Of a stretch of 55,154 bases of DNA, positions 33,487 through 41,375 are shown piece by piece (positions within the stretch are counted from its first letter, which is position 1; the number at the start of each line of letters is the position of its first letter). Under the pieces are notes generated by a model, which made no database searches, was not told where the DNA came from, and was given only the letters and a program-made list of their open reading frames with translations. The DNA is from Heliophilum fasciatum (lineage in GTDB: Bacteria; Bacillota; Desulfitobacteriia; Heliobacteriales; Heliobacteriaceae), in contig NZ_SLXT01000021.1 of assembly GCF_004341395.1 (NCBI RefSeq), positions 1-55,154 of the forward strand. The letters run 5' to 3'. The translations under genes and the position numbers were made by a program.

Positions 33487-33596
33487 GGTTACACCTCTCC
33501 CCCGCTATTTGCAACACAGTTATCACCTAATAATCGGCAGAATGGTACGTGAGGGCACACGATGGTCGACGTTTGATGCTGTGTTTGCCGTGGGGG
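33487..33596. repeat. Dispersed repeat family A, copy 1
   Basis: GGTTACACCTCTCCCCCGCT is followed by TTATCACCTAA and GACGTTTGATGCTGTG. The same elements recur at 34466, 37228 and 39266. GC-rich, non-coding and located only between genes of the accessory region. This copy is followed by the terminator hairpin at 33631. Confidence 0.65.
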
Positions 33597-33630
33597 TGTT
33601 GGTTATTGAAAAAGAAATCAAACAATAAAG

Positions 33631-33655
33631 GCCAGGATGAACGTCCTGGCTTTTT
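33631..33655 (+). terminator. Terminator hairpin, copy 1 (GCCAGGA/TCCTGGC)
   Basis: GCCAGGA TGAACG TCCTGGC followed by TTTTT reads as a plus-strand intrinsic terminator. A near-identical hairpin occurs at 36874, though neither has an obvious gene just upstream. Confidence 0.7.
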
Positions 33656-33732
33656 AGCGTTGAATATCAAATCTTTGTGAAGTGCGGACTACCGGAATTT
33701 TTGAAATCAAAATTAATAGCTATTTCTAATAA

Positions 33733-34212
33733 TCAAAAATTATTTTCGATTCCTATCTGATTCTTAATCTGGGTCAATTCTTCAATTATATTATCAATAC
33801 CAGCCATTTCTACTTTTATTAAAAATTCTCGCCGTTCTTTAGCCTGTGACTCATCTTCAAAAAGAAGGACGTAATTATGCCAAAATGCTTCTTTTTTTTC
33901 ATATTGCACGAATAACAAACTACCTTCCCTACCAAAAGCCTCTTTTATCTTGTTTAAGATTAAAAAGGAGCAACCTGTTTTTATGTAATCACCCTCTGTA
34001 CTAGTTGAAACTGTATCGATGGTAATAGCCGTAGTTAAAGCATCATAATAATCTCCTGTGCCCTTAAGTATTGATACCATGACTTCGTTTATGTACGTAT
34101 AGTCGTTATAACCCGAACATAAAGCAAAGTTGAATTCATTCATATTATTTACCATTTGAATAATCCACTTCGAGAAATTTTCAACATCGCCTCTTTCAAT
34201 TATTTCAGACAT
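33733..34212 (-). CDS. Hypothetical protein
   Basis: This 159-residue cytosolic protein begins SEIIERGDVENFSKWIIQMV. AAGGAGGTAATTCG before ATG fixes the start at 34212. It is acidic, with no signal peptide or membrane segment, and ends EELTQIKNQIGIENNF. No family recognised. AT-rich, and lying alone between repeat copies A1 and A2, it may be part of a mobile cassette. It could form a stand-alone enzyme or immunity-type protein; nothing in the sequence decides. Confidence 0.65.
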   Translation of the reverse strand: MSEIIERGDVENFSKWIIQMVNNMNEFNFALCSGYNDYTYINEVMVSILKGTGDYYDALTTAITIDTVSTSTEGDYIKTGCSFLILNKIKEAFGREGSLLFVQYEKKEAFWHNYVLLFEDESQAKERREFLIKVEMAGIDNIIEELTQIKNQIGIENNF

Positions 34213-34465
34213 CGAATTACCTCCTTGATTTATTGTCTTGTTGCGTAAAATTAAGACTACTTTAATCCCCAAATAAACCCATTAGAAAGAAAGTTCATTA
34301 GGCCAAAGGTTTCTTTTCCCGATAGCTTATACCTCCCTTTTCAATGACGATATACCTATTATGGATAATAATGTTCTGTAGTAATTGTTAAAATCCTGCC
34401 TTTTACAGCAAATTTCGTGTAACCAATCGCGAACTTTTGTTCAATATTCGAGGGAACATCGTAGC

Positions 34466-34632
34466 CCTCTCCCACGCAATTATCGCCCAATCTTAGCCAG
34501 TTGGCACGTGTGGTCACAGGATGGCACAGGTTCAATGCCGTGGGGTTACTGGGGTAAACAGTTTAGGGCGAGATTTCAGTAGGCGTTACGAGGCACGTGT
34601 GGGGCGGTTTTCGACGGAGGGGGCGGAGATTG
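34466..34632. repeat. Dispersed repeat family A, copy 2
   Basis: Shares TTATCGCCCAATCTTAGCCA, GTTGGCACGTGTGG and ACAGTTTAGGGCGAGATTTC with copy 4 at 39266, almost base for base, and the outline with copies 1 and 3. Located in the 610-bp gap between the hypothetical gene and the lipoprotein gene. Confidence 0.7.
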
Positions 34633-34789
34633 TGTGGGACTGTGATATATAGCAAAGAAAACAGCGTGGTCATTGTAGTTATGCTATGTTTTCCATTAAA
34701 ACCAAGAAGCATATTGATTAATCTTTCATCGAAGGTTATTCTTATTATCAGGATTTAAATTATGGAAAGGTGTGATGGTTTTGGATTTA

Positions 34790-34817
34790 TTGACAACCCT
34801 TTTAAGCCATGTATTCT
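34790..34817 (+). promoter_or_regulatory. Sigma-A-like promoter of the SmpA-like lipoprotein gene
   Basis: TTGACA (34790-34795), a 16-bp spacer and TATTCT (34812-34817) precede the GGAGG ribosome site (34835-34840) and the GTG start at 34847. Confidence 0.6.
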
Positions 34818-34846
34818 TTAAATAATTGAGAACCGGAGGGATATAT

Positions 34847-35719
34847 GTGAATAACAATATATCAACCAACAAGAAATTGCTGATGTATTTTTTTATATCA
34901 ATACTTTTGACATTTGGCCCTGTCGCTTGCTCAACACAAAGTGAGCCAATTACCTTAACTCCCGAGGAAGAAAAATATCAAAAAAGCTTAGTACTAATCC
35001 GCAATCACGATTATGAATCCGCTAGAAATATTTTACACGAAATAGGTGGCTATTATAAAGATAGCAGAAAGTTAATTTTATTTACAAACGCAAACATTTT
35101 TGTCCAGAAGATGTATAACTCCGAATTAAGCGAAACCGACAGAATTAATTCTAACGAATTAGCTTTGTCAGTTCTATCAGAAATAAAAGATGGCGATTTA
35201 AAAGAATTCCAGAAGGACATCGATGAATTGAGAAAAAAGGTAAATTATGAATCAGTATATATCAAAGCAAAAGGATATTTTGAAAAAAAACAATATGACG
35301 CAGCTGTAGATTATTTTAATAAAATTCCTGGCTACAAAGATAGCAATAGAATGTACAAGTTATCTCAGGTCTTTAAGCTCATTAAAGACGAAAAAATATA
35401 CAGCCATGTCGATAGAAATAATTTTAAATCTGAACTAGCTAAAATAAATATTACCTCTGATGAATACGGCGAATATGCAGCTGAGATCTCCACTTCTATC
35501 GATGAAATATTAAAAAAAGAAGAATGGCCACAACTTCAAAAGGCAAAAAGTGGTGTAAGAATTGGCATGACAAAAGCGGAAGTTTTAGAATCAAGTTGGG
35601 GAAAGCCACAGCATGTAAATAAGACTACAACATCGTATGGGACAAGTGAACAGTGGGTATATGGAATTAATAGTTACTTGTATTTTGAAGATGGTATTCT
35701 CACTGCAATACAAAACTAG
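34847..35719 (+). CDS. Lipoprotein with tetratricopeptide-like repeats and a C-terminal SmpA/BamE-like domain
   Basis: This roughly 290-residue protein has a signal peptide (LLMYFFISILLTFGPVAC) with lipobox GPVAC. The middle holds helical repeats that look like TPRs (about 60-110 and 140-180: ARNILHEIGGYYKDSRKLIL, FEKKQYDAAVDYFNKIPGYK). The C-terminus is a SmpA/OmlA-like domain: GVRIGMTKAEVLESSWGKPQ, then EQWVYG and YLYFEDGILTAIQN. It should sit outside the membrane. The GTG start follows GGAGGG; a TTG start 7 codons upstream is less likely. The role is likely envelope-associated, the partner unknown. Confidence 0.75.
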   Translation: MNNNISTNKKLLMYFFISILLTFGPVACSTQSEPITLTPEEEKYQKSLVLIRNHDYESARNILHEIGGYYKDSRKLILFTNANIFVQKMYNSELSETDRINSNELALSVLSEIKDGDLKEFQKDIDELRKKVNYESVYIKAKGYFEKKQYDAAVDYFNKIPGYKDSNRMYKLSQVFKLIKDEKIYSHVDRNNFKSELAKINITSDEYGEYAAEISTSIDEILKKEEWPQLQKAKSGVRIGMTKAEVLESSWGKPQHVNKTTTSYGTSEQWVYGINSYLYFEDGILTAIQN

Positions 35720-35765
35720 TTTTCTCAATCTTTTATCAGCAACATAAAAAGGGGTTATTATATTC

Positions 35766-36326
35766 ATGGAAATTATGCCTCAGATAATAATCAATAATTC
35801 CACGTCATCGTTAACAATGAATATCATTAACTCTCTAGGTGTTATTATTGCATTAATTGGTGCCTGGATTTCCGTGAAAAAGTATTTTCACGAGAAAAAC
35901 AAAGAGGTATACGAAAAAAGATTAAACGATGTTTATTCACCTTTATTCGGATACTTGGTTAAACAAGAAAAGTTCAGAGAACTATACGTTCCAAATTTCA
36001 ATCGCAAAGGATTCCCTATTCTTACCTCTAATAAAACAGAACTATTAGATCGCAAGAAATTTATTGAATCATTAAATAAGACCAACTTCGGCTTAGCAAG
36101 GCCAAATCTAATAATACTTATAAATATATATGAATTGTTGGTTAATTTAGAAGAAACACTAGAAGAGAACAGTCCTGAATGGGAAAAGGCATCGGCGGAA
36201 AAAGTTAAAGTCGAAAATGAATTATACGAAGAAATTCTAGACGGATATATAGAAACTACCAAAAGACTCAAATTAGATGATAATATCTTAGCATTATACA
36301 AACTCAAGTTTGAAAATCATCAATAA
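35766..36326 (+). CDS. Hypothetical membrane-anchored protein
   Basis: This 186-residue protein has one N-terminal transmembrane segment (LGVIIALIGAWISV, about 24-37) and a helical, charged C-terminal part (NEVYEKRLNDVYSPLFGYLV-like). A one-pass helical protein with an EKRLNDVY.PL..Y pattern is common in phage-defence-associated and mobile islands, but no function is known. It follows the lipoprotein gene by 46 bp in the same direction and may share its promoter. Confidence 0.65.
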   Translation: MEIMPQIIINNSTSSLTMNIINSLGVIIALIGAWISVKKYFHEKNKEVYEKRLNDVYSPLFGYLVKQEKFRELYVPNFNRKGFPILTSNKTELLDRKKFIESLNKTNFGLARPNLIILINIYELLVNLEETLEENSPEWEKASAEKVKVENELYEEILDGYIETTKRLKLDDNILALYKLKFENHQ

Positions 36327-36344
36327 AATATTATTTTTCACCAG

Positions 36345-36414
36345 TTGACTTCCCTGCCCCACCAAAAGCGATACTCACCCCGCGACCACCACTGGCCGAC
36401 TCCAAGGGACAGCG
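36345..36414. repeat. Dispersed repeat family B, copy 1
   Basis: TTGACTTCCCTGCCCCACCA, then ACCACTGGCCGAC and CCAAGGGACAGCG. The same order recurs at 41026-41092. Placed after the hypothetical gene. A dyad GCCTCCAAGGTT / AACCTTGAAGGC follows (36452-36477). Confidence 0.65.
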
Positions 36415-36551
36415 GGACTAGGACAACCGCAATCGAGCGAGACAATACAAAAGCCTCCAAGGTTAAAACCTTGAAGGCCTGTTCCGGAAAAAATCGTTGT
36501 TCCGACTCTACCCTGTTTTGGTAGCATGAAGTTGATTAAAGAAGCGAAAAA

Positions 36552-36616
36552 TTGCTACAGCACTGTAGCAGTTACTGTAGCAATCTGCCGGGTTTTCTGT
36601 AGCAATTTCTATAGCA
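36552..36616. repeat. Cluster of five CTGTAGCA motifs
   Basis: CTGTAGCA (or CTATAGCA) occurs directly at 36563, 36575, 36597 and 36609, and inverted as TTGCTACAG at 36552. The cluster is about 100 bp from the truncated tRNA-Pro, a geometry like integrase arm sites beside an att site. Confidence 0.5.
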
Positions 36617-36716
36617 TTCTCAGTCAGAGCAGATCGTCCGAACACCCCAAACCTTATAACACCGGGCTTTCCGACGATCTAGACATCAAGTATCAGGCCA
36701 TGTATTCCTCCCCACC

Positions 36717-36766
36717 CTTGGTTCGGGACCAAGAGGCCGCAGGTTCAAGTCCTGTCGCCCCGACCA
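36717..36766 (+). pseudogene. 3' half of tRNA-Pro (anticodon CGG), likely att scar
   Basis: CTTGG TTCGGGA CCAAG forms an anticodon arm with CGG at 36724-36726. It is followed by the variable loop, GCAGG TTCAAGT CCTGT T-arm and CGCCCCGACCA acceptor end with encoded CCA. The 5' half (D-arm and acceptor 5' strand) is absent. Integrases commonly use tRNA 3' ends, leaving such a half at the distal junction. Confidence 0.75.
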
Positions 36767-36873
36767 TAATCATATCGGGCTTTTACAGTGTGAACGTAGG
36801 GGTTATGGTGTTAGTGACGCCTAATGTGACTCCTATGAAGTTTCAAAACAGATGAATATCGAGTAAACACGAA

Positions 36874-36900
36874 GGCCAGGATGAACGTCCTGGTCTTTTT
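36874..36900 (+). terminator. Terminator hairpin, copy 2
   Basis: GGCCAGGA TGAACG TCCTGGTC then TTTTT; only a base or so different from the hairpin at 33631. The shared AGTAAACA/AACAATAAA flank suggests that both copies belong to one repeated element. Confidence 0.65.
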
Positions 36901-36960
36901 GCGTGTTTGTTAAAATTTTTTAACAATGCTGTCCTGCGCGGGGTTAACGTGGGTCGCGGA

Positions 36961-37541
36961 GATTCCCGGTCGCACAGTAGTAGCGGTGCTTCCCTGTCGC
37001 GGGGCACGGTGGCTACGGTGGCCGCAGTGGTAGCGGGGGTTCCTCGTCGAGGAAACACGGTGGGCTAACGATCGGCAACGCTGCTCCCCCATCGCGGAGA
37101 CACAGTGGGTAGCGGGGGCGGCGGGGGGTTGCGGTGGTTCCCGGTTGTGGAGGCGTGGGCATAGTGGGTTAATGATGGCGGCAGTAGTAGCTGTGGTTCC
37201 CTGTCGTGGGGCACAGTAGTCAGCAGTGGTTACGCCTCTCCCCCGCTATTTGCAGCGCAGTTATCGCCTAACATTCACCAGATGGCACGTGAAAGCACAC
37301 GATGGGCGACGTTTGATGCTGTGGTTATCGTGGGGGAAACGGTCTACGTTGCGATTTGACTGGCGTTAACGGGGCACGTGTAGGGCGGTTTTCGACGATT
37401 GCCGGAAGCGTTATGACCGTGGGCACAGTTGTTACGGTGGTTAGCGGGGGCGGCGGTGGTTACGGTGGTTCCCGGTTGTGGAGGCACGGTGGCAGCGATG
37501 GCCGCAGTGGTTACGCTGCTTCCCCGTTACGGAGGCACGGT
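36961..37541. repeat. Degenerate GC-rich hairpin array, about 50-bp period
   Basis: At least eight units of the form (G/C)TTCCC.GT.G.GG.(G/A)CACGG occur at about 36961, 36987, 37037, 37083, 37134, 37194, 37467 and 37518. Most are spaced 46-60 bp, linked by GGTGGY(T)A(A)CG-like sequence. Many units are self-complementary around CCC.G/C.GGG. The array is interrupted between 37220 and 37460 by repeat A copy 3. No plausible protein in any frame. Confidence 0.65.
37228..37410. repeat. Dispersed repeat family A, copy 3
   Basis: GGTTACGCCTCTCCCCCGCT, TTATCGCCTAA, GGCACGTGAAAGCACACGATGG-like core and GACGTTTGATGCTGTGG match copy 1; its tail with GGCACGTGTAGGGCGGTTTT matches copies 2 and 4. It lies inside the GC-rich array. 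Confidence 0.7.
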
Positions 37542-37557
37542 GGCTAACGATGGTGGC

Positions 37558-37617
37558 TTGACTAATCATTTATGTATAGCTATACTATGCATAGGTAAAC
37601 TATGTATACAAGGAGGG
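37558..37617 (+). promoter_or_regulatory. padR promoter with overlapping operator-like dyad
   Basis: TTGACT (37558-37563), 17-bp spacer, TATACT (37581-37586), then AAGGAGGGAG (37610-37619). Overlapping repeats TATGTATAG / CTATGTATAC flank the -10 and resemble PadR autoregulatory operators. Confidence 0.7.
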
Positions 37618-37626
37618 AGATTATAA

Positions 37627-37959
37627 GTGAGGATAAATAAAGAATTGTTAAAAGGTAGTACCGTTATCTTAGTCTTAAGCTTGCTTGAATGTGAATCTTT
37701 GTATGGGTATCAAATGATAAAAAAAATTGAAAATAAATCGAACGGAGTTTTTCAATTCAAAGAAGGAACTCTATACCCTATTTTACATTCCTTAGAAGCC
37801 GAAGGCATGATAGTGTCTTACTGGTGGGGGAATGAAGGTACTAGACAAAGGAAATATTATCGAATTACCGATAAAGGAAAGCGATTATTAATAGAAAAAC
37901 TACAGGAATGGGAAACATTTAGGTCAACCGTTGATAGGGTCTTAACGGGGGAGGTGTAG
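37627..37959 (+). CDS. PadR-family transcriptional regulator
   Basis: This 110-residue protein has the PadR winged helix: LKGSTVILVLSLLECESLYG at the N-terminus, YQMIKKIENKS, KEGTLYPILHSLEAEGMIVS and the wing RKYYRITDKGKRLL. These regulators repress their own operon and respond to a ligand or envelope stress. The GTG start follows AAGGAGGGAG. The permease-like gene begins 2 bp after the stop, so it is the immediate target and partner. Operator-like dyads overlap the promoter. Confidence 0.9.
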   Translation: MRINKELLKGSTVILVLSLLECESLYGYQMIKKIENKSNGVFQFKEGTLYPILHSLEAEGMIVSYWWGNEGTRQRKYYRITDKGKRLLIEKLQEWETFRSTVDRVLTGEV

Positions 37960-37961
37960 AC

Positions 37962-39158
37962 ATGGGCACAGTAAGAGATGTTAAAATAGACGAGTACATA
38001 GAAAAGGTATGTTCACAAATTAAATTCCGTGAAGTTCACCAAGAAATAAAATTAGAATTAAAGGGCCATCTTGAAGAATTGATTGAGGAACTTTTATCTG
38101 ATGGTTTATCAGAGGAGCAAGCCGTCGACAAGGCAATTCTCCAAATGGGGAGTTTTCAGAGTTTAGGAAAAAAATTAAATGAAATCCATAAGCCTAAGCC
38201 GGAATGGTCTATTTTATCATTAAGCTTAATTTTTTTAATCATTAGCATATTTTCTATGTATTTAATTGAGCGACAAGGAATACTTCCTGTTACTTCGATC
38301 TTTACCAGAAGTTTAATATTTATGGTCATTGGGATGTTAATGGTTACTGGTTTTTATTTATTTGATTATAGAAAACTTGAACCTTATTCAAGACATATTT
38401 ATTGGGGCATTAGTTCCATTTTATTTTTAACAATTATTTTTGGCTCACAGGTAAACGGCAAATCTTACTTTAGCATAGCTGGCATTTCTATCGACGTAGT
38501 AGAAATCAGCCCAATGTTGTTTGCTGTTGCTTTGGCAGGTATATTTAAAAATTGGAATTGGAGTGAAAAAGTTAGTGCGTTACAAGGTCTGGCATTATGT
38601 ATAATACCAGTAGCTTTAATCATATCATCAGGTTCTTTTTCTTCGTCAATGATAATGTTTGTTGCTTGTATCACGCTAATGATTGTAACTGGGGCAGGGG
38701 TTTTGAACTATCTTTCAATATTTGGATTTTATTCTCTGACTATCCTAGCCTTTGTGATCATGTACAAAATACAGGGATTCTCTGTATTCGTGTTTTCAAT
38801 AGGTACATCACAAGGTGCAGGAATTCATACAGATTTTGTTTTCACTTACATATTGCATACTTTTGGATGGGTAGTTTCTATAGTTTTAATTGCATTGATT
38901 ATCATATTTCATGTTCGACTTTTAAAAGTTATAGGTGTAGCCAAAAACAATTATGCTAAATTGATGATCAATGGATTTATAAGTATTTTTGCTGTCCAAT
39001 ATATGTGGAATATATTAATGAACCTTGGATTTGTTCCGATCACTGGGATCGGATTGCCATTTATAAGTTATGGTGGGTCACAACTATTATTAAATGCGAT
39101 GTCACTTGGGCTAATATCAAGTATTTATAGACGTAGAAATATTTCATCTACAATATGA
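37962..39158 (+). CDS. FtsW/RodA/SpoVE-like membrane protein with permease-prefix domain
   Basis: This 398-residue protein starts with a soluble HAAS/permease-prefix helical domain (about 1-75: YIEKVCSQIKFREVHQEIKL, EQAVDKAILQMGSFQSLGKK). About nine membrane segments follow, ending with the FtsW/RodA signature GFVPITGIGLPFISYGGSQL and a YRRR end. FtsW-family proteins are glycan polymerases or flippases, but the loop catalytic region is short here, so catalysis is uncertain. Coexpression with PadR suggests an envelope-stress module. Confidence 0.85.
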   Translation: MGTVRDVKIDEYIEKVCSQIKFREVHQEIKLELKGHLEELIEELLSDGLSEEQAVDKAILQMGSFQSLGKKLNEIHKPKPEWSILSLSLIFLIISIFSMYLIERQGILPVTSIFTRSLIFMVIGMLMVTGFYLFDYRKLEPYSRHIYWGISSILFLTIIFGSQVNGKSYFSIAGISIDVVEISPMLFAVALAGIFKNWNWSEKVSALQGLALCIIPVALIISSGSFSSSMIMFVACITLMIVTGAGVLNYLSIFGFYSLTILAFVIMYKIQGFSVFVFSIGTSQGAGIHTDFVFTYILHTFGWVVSIVLIALIIIFHVRLLKVIGVAKNNYAKLMINGFISIFAVQYMWNILMNLGFVPITGIGLPFISYGGSQLLLNAMSLGLISSIYRRRNISSTI

Positions 39159-39196
39159 CTAAATCGATTTCCTTTGAAGGTGAATCCTCCTTGGGC

Positions 39197-39258
39197 AAAA
39201 CCGATAAAGAGTAATCACCTGATTTTCACACCGCCTCGCTTGAGGCGGTTTTTCATTT
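39197..39258 (+). repeat. Relic of an SLH gene 3' end plus terminator, copy 1
   Basis: AAAACCGATAAAGAGTAA (K-T-D-K-E-stop) is followed by TCACCTGATTTTCACACCGC, then CCGCCTCGCTTGAGGCGG with TTTTT (terminator 39231-39253). Only the last five codons of the SLH gene remain here. It is matched at 40939-41000. Confidence 0.7.
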
Positions 39259-39265
39259 AATGACT

Positions 39266-39421
39266 GCGGTTATCGCCCAATCTTAGCCAGTTGGCACGTG
39301 TGGCCACAGGATGGCGCAGGTTCGATGCTGTGGCGCTGCTAGGGGAAACAGTTTAGGGCGAGATTTCAGCAGCGTTAACGGGCAACGTGTGGGGCGGTTT
39401 TCGGCGGAGGGGCGGAGATTA
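39266..39421. repeat. Dispersed repeat family A, copy 4
   Basis: Nearly the same as copy 2 over TTATCGCCCAATCTTAGCCA and CAGTTTAGGGCGAGATTTC. It lies between the SLH relic and the cyclase promoter region (TTGACG near 39538). Confidence 0.7.
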
Positions 39422-39635
39422 CGCTAATAAAGCAACAACAGCCCTCCGTTGCCGAAGGACTGTCGCTGCCGGTCATTAATTGAGTTAGCCATAATTATTA
39501 ATAGATATCACTTGGAATTAAAGGAGTTTATCATTCATTGACGAATAATTTTTGTAAAAAATAAACCTAAAAAAGAGTTGACCAATGAATATATTTTCAC
39601 AATCAAACACTAAGTGCACTAGAGGAGTGAGAGAA

Positions 39636-40802
39636 ATGATCCCTCAAGATAATTTTCCTATTAAACTATTAAAACAAAAATACCTATTAGCACTAATAAT
39701 AATTATAAGCACGATATGTATTAGTTTTGCTATAAAATCATATCAAATAAACATGAGCAGTCATTATGCACTTTTGATTAACATGAGCGGAAAACAAAGA
39801 ATGTTGTCTCAGAAAGTTGCTATATTAGCACAAGAATTGGGGTACAGTAATTCTGATAAGAAGGATTCAATAAAGGCCGATTTAAAAGAAACAATCGCGC
39901 TAATGAACTCTAATCATGCTTTCTTAACTCAATACACAATTAGTATTCCGTATAATTTGGAGCAAAATCTACTCTCATTTTACGAGACAACAAACAATTT
40001 AATTGATACCCCAAATACTGAGATTGATATTAAAAATCCACAAATTAATCAAATTCTTTTGCTAACCAAAGGAGAACTTATACAAGCACTAAATCTAAAA
40101 GTTAGTGATTTTCAAAAAGAGAGTGAATCAAAGACCAAGGAGTTAGAAATAGCCGAAATAATCTTGCTTTTAGCAACTTTATTAGTTCTTGGTTCAGAAC
40201 ACTATGTTATTTTTCGTCCATTACAAAAAACACTACATCAAACGCATCGCGAATTAGAATATGCTAACCAAGAGTTGATATTGTTGTCTTCACTTGATGG
40301 TTTAACAGGTGTTACAAATCGTAGATATCTGGATAATTATCTCGATAAAGCTATTAGTACAGCTACACAAACTAATACACATTTGTCGGCCATCATGGTA
40401 GATATCGATTATTTCAAGGCATATAATGATACATACGGTCATCTTGAGGGAGATAATTGTCTAAAGAAAATTGCTACAATCCTCAAGCAGAATATTCGCA
40501 ATGAATCTGAGGTTGTAGCAAGATACGGAGGTGAAGAATTTACGATAATTCTACCAAAAACAAACATTCATCATGCCGCTATTATTGCAGAGAGAATAAG
40601 AAAAGAAATCGAAGATTCAAAAATTGAGCATAAAGGCTCCCTAATTTCAAATCATGTAACAATTAGTTTAGGGGTTGCCGAATTAGTTCCAAATAGACAA
40701 CCTGAGTTAGGATTAGCGTTAGCTGACCAAGCTCTGTACAAGGCAAAACAAGGCGGTAGAAACCAAGTATATTGCTGGCCTCCTGAATTACTTGAACAAT
40801 GA
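39636..40802 (+). CDS. Diguanylate cyclase with PilJ-type sensor
   Basis: This 388-residue membrane sensor has TM1 at about residues 15-35 (LLALIIIISTICISFAI), a PilJ/NarX-like extracellular part with LINMSGKQRMLSQKVAILAQ, a second membrane helix near 170-190 (AEIILLLATLLVLG) and a GGDEF domain (about 220-380) with ARYGGEEF as the active-site loop. It makes cyclic-di-GMP from two GTP. The usual inhibitory RxxD site is replaced (NESE), so it may escape feedback. The start at 39636 follows GAGGAGTGAGAGAA. It is flanked by two copies of an SLH gene tail. Confidence 0.88.
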   Translation: MIPQDNFPIKLLKQKYLLALIIIISTICISFAIKSYQINMSSHYALLINMSGKQRMLSQKVAILAQELGYSNSDKKDSIKADLKETIALMNSNHAFLTQYTISIPYNLEQNLLSFYETTNNLIDTPNTEIDIKNPQINQILLLTKGELIQALNLKVSDFQKESESKTKELEIAEIILLLATLLVLGSEHYVIFRPLQKTLHQTHRELEYANQELILLSSLDGLTGVTNRRYLDNYLDKAISTATQTNTHLSAIMVDIDYFKAYNDTYGHLEGDNCLKKIATILKQNIRNESEVVARYGGEEFTIILPKTNIHHAAIIAERIRKEIEDSKIEHKGSLISNHVTISLGVAELVPNRQPELGLALADQALYKAKQGGRNQVYCWPPELLEQ

Positions 40803-40827
40803 TAATTTAGACTGGAAGAGAACCGCT

Positions 40828-40956
40828 GCGACTCTCTGCATCAAGTATGGCATCGTAAAAGGAGCCAACGCGATATTGCTGCCCAATAAGAACATCAGCC
40901 GCGCGGAAACCGCTGCGTTGGTTGTGCGTATGCTGGAAAAAACCGATAAAGAGTAA
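40828..40956 (+). pseudogene. Fragment of an SLH-domain protein (C-terminus only)
   Basis: The frame reads ATLCIKYGIVKGANAILLPN then KNISRAETAALVVRMLEKTD and stop. This is the last third of an S-layer-homology repeat (G...F.P...I(S/T)RAE.A....RML), the cell-wall anchor of S-layer proteins. No start codon or upstream repeats are present. The fragment directly follows the cyclase stop, showing a rearrangement. Confidence 0.75.
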
Positions 40957-41000
40957 TCACCTGAATTTCACGCCGCCTCGATTGAGGCGGTTTTTCATTT
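40939..41000 (+). repeat. SLH gene 3' end plus terminator, copy 2
   Basis: AAAACCGATAAAGAGTAA, TCACCTGAATTTCACGCCGC and the terminator CCGCCTCGATTGAGGCGG TTTTT (40973-40995) match copy 1 at 39197-39258 with four or five differences. The two copies flank the cyclase gene in direct orientation. Confidence 0.75.
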
Positions 41001-41025
41001 GGTAGCCGCTATTATCGCAACATCA

Positions 41026-41092
41026 TTGACTTCCCCGCCCCACAGAGCGATACTCTCACTGCGGCCACCACTGGCCGACGCCAAGGGACAGC
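41026..41092. repeat. Dispersed repeat family B, copy 2
   Basis: TTGACTTCCCCGCCCCACAG, ACCACTGGCCGAC, CCAAGGGACAGCG in the same order as 36345-36414. From here to 41375 no gene was seen. The sequence becomes GC-rich toward the phage module. Confidence 0.65.
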
Positions 41093-41375
41093 GTATTTGA
41101 ACCCCGCTGCCCCATCAACTTCATAGCGTCAACCATCGGAGGGCGGCTTGTTACCTAACCTTCCGTAACAACAGCATAGCGACCACAGCGATATTCCTTA
41201 ACCTCGGGTTCTTTAATGGCTGAGTTTCAACAACAGAATAATAATCATTAACTTCGTGTAATTATGGTGTTATGACAACCAAATAAAATTACTCGAAGAA
41301 GCAGTCAGACCTCCGTTGCCTAACGAAGCTCCCAACGATGCAGTTATCAAAGAGCGATGAGCCACAGTGCCTCAG

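Noticed and set aside
33663-33732. Possible small RNA after the hairpin at 33631
   Set aside because: No promoter or conserved structure was visible beyond the terminator.
36526-36855. 109-codon open frame across the tRNA-Pro fragment
   Set aside because: It runs through the tRNA half and the CTGTAGCA cluster, has no ribosome site and no protein-like pattern.
36961-37541. Possible CRISPR array
   Set aside because: Units are degenerate, self-complementary and differ in spacing; no identical repeats, unique spacers or cas genes are present.
37356-37626. Gly/Val-rich open frames in the GC-rich array
   Set aside because: They arise from the repeated GGT/GTG sequence, lack ribosome sites and overlap the padR promoter.
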